Source: Sycobia sp. Sy_11 (taxonomy: Eukaryota; Arthropoda; Insecta; Hymenoptera; Epichrysomallidae). Taken from it: 64,000 nt of DNA. The notes beneath the pieces were generated by a model. It was not told the origin of the DNA. It searched no databases and saw nothing but the letters and a program-made list of their open reading frames with translations. Below, piece after piece: positions 44,161 through 53,749 of the stretch (its first letter is position 1; every line of letters begins with the position of its first letter). Position numbers and translations under genes: made by a program. Where the stretch lies: assembly GCA_018907035.1 (NCBI GenBank), contig JACCIC010000021.1:257501-321500 (forward strand). Reading direction: 5' to 3'.

Positions 44161-45270
44161 TCTTGTTTTATTTAATCGTTTTTCATAACAATCAAAAATA
44201 TCTGCGGGTCAACTCTGCGAAGGAGAAATTCCGACGTACATTTCGGTATTTTGGTGCCTCTAGTGAGGCTACCTTTCGTCTCTGCACAAATAGAAGAATG
44301 GATCAGAGAAGAGCGAGTGATTGGTATCAACGACATCCATCATCTCCAAGAATTCATGTCCAACAGTCACAGGATGGAAAAGAGCTTCAAAGGAAATATA
44401 AGTATTCTTTATCGTATATAAATGTATATTATTATACAATTAGCCTCGGCTCGACCGGACTTCTCCCTTCGCTCTCACATACGCATGGCGCCGATCCTCT
44501 TATCCTATGCTTATACTACCTGACACGACGGAGTAAAGCTGGGTCTTACTTTTCTGTGACGCCGCTTGTGGCTGGTGGACCTCCAGGGCGTGGCCCCCAC
44601 CCGGTTTGCTCGATACTTCGCAACCTCCGCTCAATCTGGTCATCGCCGAGTTGGCACTTTTCCTCTGCCTCACCGCCTCGTACTGCACGAGGTGTTTCTC
44701 TCCCACCGATTTGCGAAAAGAAAATTATTCCACTTCATGCGCCTCACTTGGCACGCTCGATTCTCCTCACTCAAACACAAACGCTATACAACCCATTCGC
44801 TTAGCAAAAACACGCTTCCAATTCTCTATGATCCTCCACAATCTACACCTCCTGAAATATACTGCGCGCTCTTCCTTAAATCACTCACTTCGAGGTCGCC
44901 GTTGACGGCGCCAGTCCGCTAATCCGTTTTCGTTCTTCGACGACTTGACGACATCCCCCTGTGCCACACGTGCGCGGCCACAGGGGGAGTCCTTTTGTGA
45001 CCGGCGTTTTCACCTGTCCTTGATGGACGGTTGTAAAAATCGTTGCGCCAATAAATCCGATAGGGTCGCCCAGGGTTTCTTGTGACATCGTCACAAACGC
45101 CTCCCCCCTAGCCATCGACAGGTGAGCTTCGGCTATCACGCTAACGTATCTCTTGCGTCCAGCTTTCTTCACGCACGCTGCTATACAGTGGCCGCGTAAT
45201 TCAGTCGTCTCGCAATTCTTCTACTCCTCAAAACAAAAAAACAAACACTCCTTCCCTCTTCTACGCGTCG
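44161..45270. other. Unclassified GC-mixed block beside the gypsy remnant
   Basis: Composition is unlike the gene region and like the gypsy remnant that follows. Overlapping open frames on both strands carry no recognised motif. Because it lies on the 3' side of the minus-strand integrase, it could contain the LTR or other non-coding part of that element. I could not find a matching second LTR. It contains a strong hairpin at 44954-44988. Confidence 0.35.
44954..44988. repeat. Perfect 10-bp inverted repeat (hairpin)
   Basis: TCCCCCTGTG and its exact reverse complement are separated by 15 nt. A second short palindrome, TTGTGACATCGTCACAA, lies near 45080. These may be structured parts of an LTR or a chance GC-rich feature. 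Confidence 0.6.
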
Positions 45271-45429
45271 TTAAGCTAGGTATGAGTATATCTTTATATA
45301 CTCATAAAGGTATATGAGTATATAATATATATATATATATATATACTCGTATTTATATACTCGTATAGGTATGAGGTAGGAGTATATCTTCTCAGCTGCC
45401 AGCGCGACCGCATCAGCTCGTCGCCTCCA

Positions 45430-46560
45430 ACCGTATTTTTGACCCCCTCTGTCTGCGGGCAAAACGTTTGAGTTCGATAGACATCTATTTGAATCCTCCC
45501 CTTGCCCGAGTACGTAAACACTTGGCGATTTTACCTCAACTATATCGTACGGGCTCTCAAATTTTGGCGCTAATTTCGCTGAGAATTTTCTGGCCGCATC
45601 TGAAAGTATCCGAACTCGGCGTAAGACTTTATTCTCCACGAAAATTCGCTGATCTTTCCTCCCACTATTAAAGTAACGCTCTTGTTTCTCTATTGCCTGA
45701 TCAATATGCTTCGCTACGAGATCTCGCAACGCGTCTAATCGTTTCATCCTATCTACCCAGATTCCTGGCTCTATACGAGAGACCAGACGCTCACTCTTGA
45801 CCTCTGGGCGTAAAATTTTTATCGGCTTCGGATTCCGCCCAAAATTCAGAAACACGGGCGAAACCTTCATCAATGCTGGCATCGCCATATTGACGGCATG
45901 CCTGAACTCACTTATATGCGCGTTCCAGTCGCGATGATCTCCCTATACGAGGGCGACGATCATTATCTTCAGGGTTCTGTTACTTCGCTCAACCGGGTTC
46001 GCCTGTGAGTGGTACGGTGACGTTGTTACATGTGTTGCCTCATATTCCGTCAGCATATTATTTACGATTTTATTTTCGAACTCTTTCCCGTTGTCTGTTA
46101 ATAAATATTCAGGAGTCTCCCACCGAAATAACATTAACTCCTCCATGGCTCTACTGACAGCTTTACCGTGGGCTTTACGCAACGGCTTTAATTCCATCCA
46201 TCGCGACAAAGGTCTTAAAATACTAATAGATATTTGTGCTGCACTATGTCGGCGGCTAGAATGGCCCACGATCTCTCTACTATTCGAGTCTCCATCAGTC
46301 CTTGTGCCTTAGATCGCGATACCTTATATCTTTGACACTGCATACACTCTCGCACGTACGTGTGCGCATCGTAATAAATTCCTTTCCAATAGTATCCACG
46401 CACTGCATGAATATATGTCTTTTCGACGCCAAGTTGCTTCGACGATGGCGTGTCGTGCGCGTCCGGTAAAACCCTTTCTCTTTTCTTCAACAGCACTAGT
46501 AGCCTCCAGCCTTTTTCTCTCGACACTATCGGATCTAGTAATGGAATGCCCGGCGTTTAT
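45430..46560 (-). mobile_element. Decayed Ty3/gypsy-type retrotransposon, integrase part of pol
   Basis: Minus-strand frames show integrase features in order. First comes a zinc-binding HHCC-like segment (HAVRGYYWKGIYYDAHTYV, CMQCQRYK) at 46350-46470. Then the catalytic core follows with LLTDNGKEFENK and TTSPYHSQANPVERSNRTLK at 45950-46270. Last is the C-terminal part (DWNAHISEFRHAVN, MRRVRILSDAARKF-like region) at 45430-45930. The core and C-terminal parts share one frame broken by a TAG at 45943-45945, and a frameshift near 46215-46270 separates the zinc segment. No reverse transcriptase, protease or envelope region was recognised nearby. It is an inactive relic. Confidence 0.8.
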
Positions 46561-47760
46561 ATAAGTATTTTCCATCTACTTTTCAATCTCTATATTTGAG
46601 TGGATTTTTCGGCACATATTCTGGATATACCACGTTCTCTTACAACTGCGTGGCAATTCTAGCTTCACCAAGTCTATCACTGGTCGATGCATTCGCCTTG
46701 GATGGCTCGAAAATATACGGTAGCCTTGAAGACCGCGGGGACATATCGTTTCGGCATTTTTAGAACTTTATTTCGTGCGCGATTCCTTAGCAGCCTTTAT
46801 TCACTCCGATTTTGTCCTCAAATCTACTTATTTAAAACTACTTATTTAAAGTTTATTACAAATCTACTTATTTATTACAAATCTACTTATTTAAAATTTA
46901 CTTATTTCTTCTGTGATCGCGGTAAAGAGTTTCTCACCGAGGCGGCGTTCTTCTACCTAGCGATTTGTTTTCACTTTCTTTATTATCGAGCTGTGAAAAC
47001 TCTGGTCGCTATGCTCACACTTTCTCTCACTCGAACTATCTCTCATGTTATCGAATTATTATATTAGTCTGAACGAATCGTATTTTTTCGAGTTCGGCTC
47101 ATGAAATTTATTTGCATTCGCCCAAGGCAATCATTCGCGACGGGTTACCGTTTCTTATTAATGGCAGAGTGCCGATTCCTCGTATACTTTGGGCGAAATA
47201 GTACTCTTAGGCCGTCGAATTTTCATGCCAATATGATCGTGCATTTTTATTTATCACAATTATTAGTGTTGCAGAAAAGCAGTATATATTTATTATAGGC
47301 GTTATGCTCGTTGTTAATAACGTAGATGTCGCTACCCCGGCTTATATCACTGTGGTATTCGTGACCGTAAACATTGCTGAAGACGCAGGCGCTATCACAG
47401 ACAGCGGCTTTAACGTTCGTGCTGCTTCTTCGATTTCATTATATCGTTGGTGGTAGAATTTTTCCTTACATAAGTCGGCGCTAAATCTTTCCTCTCATTC
47501 ATCACGATTTTCATCACGTCCCAGTCATATCCTCTCAATCAACAGATTCCGATTCGGTGAAATTCACGCGTAGCAGTCAATCATGTAGCATTGTATCGGA
47601 TCCATCTGTATTCATGCCTTGTACGTTCAGATCTTCGCACCTCTTGCAGACTAAATCACACTATCGCGAGCTTGATAGCGAATCTCTCCCTCTTCTCTAT
47701 CAACATTTGAATTTGCAATGCGTGATTCTCGATTTTCACTGTTTTCTAGAAAAAAACTGA
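46561..47760. other. Probable further remnant of the gypsy element, no recognised protein
   Basis: It continues the composition of the integrase block. A minus-strand open stretch around 47,340-47,490 (CKEKFYHQRYNEIEEAARTL) could be part of a gag-like region, but I cannot name it. No polymerase motif is visible, so most of the element between gag and integrase appears to be lost. Confidence 0.3.
46821..46907. repeat. Short tandem repeat (AAATCTACTTATTTA-like unit)
   Basis: About four imperfect copies of a 15-20 bp unit. Confidence 0.75.
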
Positions 47761-48295
47761 CGTAAAGTGACCGCTGGTTTGCTGACCCTTAATTCATGTA
47801 ATCAGAGGTTAACTCGCTACTCCATATGTCTCAGACCACGATATACATGATTGCCATTAACCGCCGTTAACATAAAATACTTTTATTTCTTGAGATAATA
47901 TGATTAAACATTTATGTGAATATCATGTTATTATATATGGTATAATGATATTATTCTTTCTTAGTCGATGCTACAGCTTCAGAGATAAGAGAAAATCACA
48001 TATCTAAATATTTTTCTAAGTCACAAATATTCTACTTGGTATGGATTTATATGATGAGATTTTTTTTATTCGAAATTAGGCATAAAATATGTCTGAAAAT
48101 TACAATGAATTTCAAAACACAAATCAAATATCTCGTTGTTATAGTAGTAAAGGTCGGCAGTTCCGTAAAAAACGCCTATCGAGACTCAGAAAGAGAAAGA
48201 GAGAGAGAAAGAGGTAAATAAAAACAAACAATAAAATTTACAAAAAATAAAATTTATTTTTCACTGTAGTCTCTTTTTAGTTGAATACAATTTCT
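47761..48295. other. No recognised gene; short GA-rich tract
   Basis: AT-rich with a GAGAGAGAAAG tract at about 48186-48212. Nothing else is supported. Confidence 0.5.
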
Positions 48296-48970
48296 TCAGC
48301 GGTGTTCCAATTTTTTTAACCCCGTCGAAAAAAATGTTTTTTCTTGGTCTGAAAAATAGGCCTCCGTGGCGGCCATTATTTCGTTATTGGAGTGGAATCT
48401 CTTTCCGGCGAGCGAATTTTTTGGATTCGGAAACAAAAAAAATCGCACGAAAACAAATTTGGAGAATACGGTAGATAGGGCAGTAGTTCGTAGCGTATTT
48501 GACCAATTTATCCGTGGCGAGTACAAAAGTGTGAGCCGGTGCATTATCGTGGTGGAACTTTATTTTTAGACAAATGGGGCCGTTTTTCTTTTAACGCGGC
48601 GTCAAATCGGTTCAATAGTTCGGCGAAGTACTGTCCTGTGACCATTTTGTCTTTCTGCAGATAGTCAATAAAAATTATACCTTGAGAATCCCAGAAAACA
48701 GTAGCCATCACCTTTCCGGCAGATGGGACCGTTTTCGCCTTGTTCGGAGCAGGTTGACCGGGTAAGGTCCACTGTTTTAATTACTTCTTGATTTGTGGAG
48801 TGTAGTACTGAATCCATGTTTCGACGACGGTCATATAACGACGCAAAAATTCTTTTTGATTGCGAATAAAGATCTCCAAACACTGCTCTGAAATGGCCAC
48901 ATAGATGCGCTTGTTGTCTGCAGTCAGAAAACGTGACACCTTTACTTTGACTTGCTTTCTCACGCTCTTA
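48296..48970 (-). mobile_element. Mariner transposase fragment, 5'-truncated and frameshifted
   Basis: Minus strand, from MRKQVKVKVSRFLTADNKR (48963) through ISEQCLEIFIRNQKEFLRRY, then PAPNKAKTVPSAGKVMATVF and VTGQYFAELLNRF, then the HHDNAPAHT region. It ends in EAYFSDQEKTFFSTGLKKLE and a stop at 48296. Order and motifs are those of a mariner DDD transposase. The first catalytic Asp is replaced: the motif reads TVVETW where the family has D. At least two frameshifts occur in the second half (one near 48565). The N-terminal helix-turn-helix part is absent. It is non-functional. Confidence 0.88.
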
Positions 48971-50299
48971 AAAATAAATTTTAACTACGATCCAGCGAAA
49001 ATTTCATCTGTAATCGTTTACAGAAAGATATGGGACTGTTCAAGACATTTGTTCTCCGTATATAGCTGTATACAGCACGAAAAAATTTCTTTCTGTCTTA
49101 TACGTCGGCGAGATGCTATTGTAATCCCTTTGTCTTCGCCTCTCCATAAATACAGAGAAATATCTGGACAGCAAATGCGCCGAGGATTATAAACAGAGGA
49201 ATAGCTGTTGACCATGCTGAGGAGGGGAGGGAGCTGCGAGTGCACGTATAAGTAAAAAAACTCCGCCTGGTCACACGGTAAATATGATCTCTAGGAGTGT
49301 GCTTTTGGAGAAGGACCGAGAGGAGTGGGGCGTTGATTTTTCTGCGAACCCTTTTTCGGATAGGAAAAACGCCAAGGCGACAGTCAGTATTGTCCGTGAA
49401 GTCTCTGCGTATGTATCGTTTTCCATCTAATTATTTTTGTACGTTACGTATAAGCGGCGTTCAATTGTCGGCTTTAATCTAATCTCGTGCTTAACTGCGT
49501 CACGATTTATATTCTGTGTGAGTTACGAGTTGGTGCTCGCATCAAACCAGCGACTCTTGCAGAGCATCCTTACATCTCTGTGATGTTTTATGTTCTTTTT
49601 GTAGCCTCAGTTCGGTAAACATGGCCGCATCGCAGTTTGTGTCCGCGGCGTCGGAGCTGAAAAACACCTTCTGCTCGACTGGGGATTGACCGTAGACGAG
49701 CACCATCAGCATCATGTCTCTGTGGGTCTGAATACGTTATAATAATTATCGTAATAAGTACTTTGTCATCGATTTGTTTATATTATTTTACTTTTCGTGT
49801 TTATGTATTTATGTGCAAAGATATATTTATGAATTATGTCTACAATCAGTGTTTAGATTGTTTCTTGATTATAGATTCTATTTGTTTAAAACTCCTGTAT
49901 ACTTATTTACAAATATTGTACCATCCATCTTTCCTTTATTTTTAGTCTCGATCGACATTAAAATCAGCTCAAGAATGAGAGAGAAATAGGATAAGGTAAT
50001 GATCAGTCTAATGATCTTCTAATGCAGAAAGAGAAGGCAAATTCGGCTTCAAAATATTAATAGAGAAGATTTAGTTGCCATTGAATTTGTATTAAATTGA
50101 ATAATATACAAATATTTATAAAATTATAATTTCAAAAAAGAACATATAAACATTTCTAATAAACGTTTTTTTTGTAGTAACATTTTACAGACGACATACA
50201 GTATAAGGCTTATTGAAATTTTTACGCCCACTTGCCACCGAATATGTCACTTCCGTTTTAGACATAATATGGCTGCCGGAATCTGATTACTGCTTATGG
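48971..50299. other. No recognised gene
   Basis: Mixed composition. A GC-richer part around 49,200-49,700 has a 22-codon frame (ATG at 49621, MAASQFVSAASELK) whose context looks like an exon, but nothing confirms it. Confidence 0.4.
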
Positions 50300-50689
50300 T
50301 ATGGAGGGTCGGGAAAAGGAGTGGAAACTACTATAATCATGTCAAATTACATAGCAGGACTTCACGCGAGATTGGGTCGTAAGTCGGCGACAACCTGTGA
50401 CGTTCTCGTTCAACAGCATGTATTTGAAGAAAAGTAAGTGGGGCTATGTAGTGAACGCGGAGAGAGGGAAAAGTTAAACTTTTAAGTTAAACCTTCACTC
50501 TTGCTTCTTTTCTTTCCATTACTCGCTTTGGCTTTTGTTTTCTATCTCTATGATGCACGTAGAACTATCAAGGGATTTATAAAAAAGCAATGTCTACCAG
50601 AAAGATCTAAACTACCATCTCCGGCCAATTTTTTATAAACTTTCCCCATGTGAAGCGAGCGGAGATTCTACTCCTCTCTATCATCCATA
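50300..50689. mobile_element. Short element with terminal inverted repeats (MITE-like), complete copy
   Basis: The left end (TATGGAGGGTCGGG..AGGAGTGGAAACT) is an imperfect inverted copy, over about 30 bp, of the right end (...AGATTCTACTCCTCTCTATCATCCATA). The right half (from about 50438) is repeated at 56045-56292 in the same orientation, at a similar level of divergence along its length. No transposase is inside. The small plus-strand frame (50213-50437) is not recognised. Confidence 0.6.
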
Positions 50690-50866
50690 ATTTATTGGTA
50701 ATTTTAATATAATATGCGATACTAGGGGGGGAGATGAGAACTCGAAAATTGTGGGCAACGCCGTTACAGAAGCTCACGAAAGCATTACTTAGCTCAGTAA
50801 AAATTCGAAGTACATTAAAAATTACTTGAAAAAAATGAATATTACCGAATTATATCAAAGTGAAGC

Positions 50867-51160
50867 ATAAGACATGCTTTTTTGTATTCAGCCTTCTGCA
50901 GATGACAAACATCATCTTTTTTTTGTATTCAGCCTTCTGCAGATAGTTTAAAATGGTTTGGTGACTAACTTTCATCTCCTGGGCGATGTCAGGAGATGCC
51001 ACATGTCGGTCTAACTCGATAAATTCCATGGTTTGCACGGAAGTGATAGCGTGCCATTGCCCAAAACACCATTAATCTCACGGAACGTTTCTGTAGCGGA
51101 TTTGCCTTGAATGAAGGAAAACTTTAAACGCAAATTTCGGCGTTAGTGAACTCCATGTTT
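50867..51160 (-). mobile_element. Mariner-like N-terminal (helix-turn-helix) fragment
   Basis: Minus strand: an ATG near 51153 starts MEFTNAEI, broken by an early stop and frameshifts. A later frame reads ELDRHVASPDIAQEMKVSHQ and TILNYLQKAEYKKK, which is the second DNA-binding helix-turn-helix of a mariner transposase. No catalytic region follows. A 41-bp-offset direct duplication (TTTGTATTCAGCCTTCTGCAG at 50881 and again at about 50922) has copied the end of the helix. Confidence 0.75.
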
Positions 51161-52440
51161 ACACGTCTATAACTTTGAACGCAATATCCAAACTAATCAT
51201 GCATAACGTCGTTTTGTATGTTATGTCAAGACCTTTCAAATGATGTATATTATTGCCAGATACGAGCTCTGTAGCGCTTTGTACATAGCCGCGAAATTCA
51301 TAAGACAAAAAGGCGGAAGGAAGATATTTGACAACCTAATACTAAATAGGTATAAATAGAGTTTAAACAAAAATATTTTTATTGAAAAACTAGGTCAACT
51401 TGTCAAACCAAGGTAATAAAATTTTTTATAAGGGTTGTGAAAGAATAGGGAGAAATGATATCGATACCTTTCCACTACCTGAACTCTGATCCTTTTCGCA
51501 GATGGAAGCTCGGGCGCTCACTAGTCCTCTAATTAGGGTTAACGCCATATGAGGAGTTGTACAGGGAAAAAAATGTTTTTATAATTTAAAGAATTCATAA
51601 ACAATGTAATATTAGCAATATTGAACAAATTTTAACATTTAAAATGAAATTTGAATTGCAAAAATCGGTTAATAATCAGAATTTATATATTAGATACGAC
51701 CACCCCTCGGATCACATATATGTTTAATGTAAAATAATAAATACTAACCGATTTTTGAAATTCGAAATGAGTTGTACTTATTATGAAAATCTAAAAATAA
51801 ATAATTTTTCATTGTTTATAAATATTAATTATTTAAAAATTTTATATATTTCTTACATTTTGTAAATTTGCTGCTCGAACACTAATTTACAGGATTAAGG
51901 TTTAGAAACATTTTTTGCTCCAAAAAAGTGGCAACTGACTAATTTATGGCAGATTCACCAGTATCGATTACTAATACCACTCTAAAAAATTTTGTCCTTT
52001 TGTATTTTGAGTATTGAATTTTATATGCATTGCAAATTTAGCACTTGCACAGCAAAGTTACTACACAGGTACATAAAAATTTCAAATGGCTTGCAATAGT
52101 TCTAAATATTAATTTAAAAATCTGAAAAAAATCACCAGTTCTAATTACGCTATATACTATAACATTTTGGGTTTTGCCGAAGAAAATTTCGACCTTCGTC
52201 GTTTTGGCGCAGTCTAATACACATACATACATATACAAACACACATAGACACTTATACTCATACACACACGTAGATATATACATACATATTTAAAACATA
52301 CTCTTTCGAGCAAAACGCGAACAACGTGTATTCTGTTTTTTAATATACTATGAGATTATAAAGTATAATATAACATTCAAACAAATATTTCAAGTATAAA
52401 CAATTATTTTTTAATTAAAAAAAAACCCGTTTATCCCATA
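51161..52440. other. No recognised gene
   Basis: AT-rich to mixed. A CA/TA-rich stretch lies at about 52218-52290. I see no protein or RNA gene. Confidence 0.5.
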
Positions 52441-52589
52441 TACTCTCTGTACAATCCTTAGAGCATATATACATGGAGTTTGCATCCCGTGTTAAAACGT
52501 TGAGGAAAGGTCTGAGAGAGAGAGAGAGGTCGACGTTCTGGGTTTTTTCTATCTCTCTCGTACAATTACTATGATTGATTGAAAGTTTC
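52441..52589 (+). repeat. Left arm of a long inverted repeat
   Basis: It matches, in inverted orientation, 53377-53543. Shared blocks in order are GAGCATATATACATGGAG, TTGAGGAAAGGT-like, a GA-run, and CAATTACTATGATTGATTGAAAGTTT-like (split by small differences). The arms lie about 790 bp apart. This suggests a foldback-type or long-TIR element, or two opposed insertions of one short element. Confidence 0.7.
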
Positions 52590-53376
52590 TGATTAAATCC
52601 GTCCACAATACGTAAGAAAGTAAAGAAAAAGTAATAAGCAAACAAAGCGATCCAAGCAAATGTTTTTCGTTTTCACAGTGCAAGGTAGTTGCTGACCTAT
52701 GTATATATGAGTACTGTGAAACGCTCGCTTGTGTTTTTTTTTGTTTTGTTTTTTGCGCATCGAGATATATGCATTAGAGCATTGGAATCGTAATCGTAGT
52801 AAAAAAGGACGAGGGAATAAATAGAGCACGCGGAGAGGTAGGAGAATAAAAAATGATTTTTTCGTTGTTCGAGACTCAGATGAGACGAAGCCCTATAGTT
52901 ACATAGCGTGTTTAAACCAAATTAGTAATATACATTTAGCAGGCTCAGGAGCCAAAATCTTTACACATTACCACCGAGCAAATATTCATACGAGGTGGCC
53001 ATCGACAGACAATATTTGAATTAAAAAAAACGATAGTAGAACCACCGGTTCATGTGAGAAGGCGCGTTCGTGGCGTAGTGCAGTGCGAAAAGAACTGCGT
53101 GCGTTCATTCGAACGTACTGTGTGTGATCGCATCATTTAATTATATGAATTATGTATGTGTAGAACTGTTTCTTTGTGCAAAATTAAGTGCATAATAAAT
53201 AGGGGTTTTTATGTCTCAAAGACTTTTTTCCCTCAACAAAAAATGTGTTAGTTGATTTATTTAATACAATTTTTTTTTTGGTGTTTGAAATTCATTTATT
53301 TAATCTAGTTTAATTTAAAAAAGGCTATTCTACCATCTAAAATAATCCAACCGCACACGATAATTCGATATGTTTA
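52590..53376. other. Spacer between the inverted-repeat arms
   Basis: It has poly-T-rich stretches (for example around 52733-52755 and 53270-53279). No transposase or other coding frame is recognisable. Confidence 0.5.
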
Positions 53377-53543
53377 AACTTTCAACCAATCACAGTAATT
53401 GTGTAAGAGAGACAGAACCCCCATATCTCGGACCTCGCTCTCTTTCTCTCTCTCTCTCTCTGTCGCACCTTTCCTCAGCCCCTCCATTTATATGCAACCT
53501 CCATGTATATATGCTCGAAGGTACAATTATGGAGGGTAGAGAG
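53377..53543 (-). repeat. Right arm of the long inverted repeat
   Basis: Inverted partner of 52441-52589. It contains a (CT)n run at about 53438-53461, which is the counterpart of the GA run in the left arm. Confidence 0.7.
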
Positions 53544-53749
53544 AATGAGTGTAACATAGACTTATATGTGAGACTGCGCACTGCGGGACAAGAGTTGAAG
53601 CTTAAACCCGAGTGAGAGAGCAATACCAGGAGTCGTGCTGTCTCTCCCTTACAAGCGAGGAAGAGTGGAGATAAAGAAAGTAGGGGAACAGTAGCACTAG
53701 AACTATACACAGCAGAAATACACGTTTTTCCTATACTCTATAATCCCTC

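Noticed and set aside
49621..49689. Short frame starting MAASQFVSAASELK as the first exon of a gene
   Set aside because: It has only 22 codons before a stop, no clear donor in frame, and no downstream partner exon was found.
48296..51160. The two minus-strand mariner pieces as halves of one interrupted element
   Set aside because: The N-terminal and C-terminal parts do not look like the same mariner subfamily, and the join residues do not follow on from each other.
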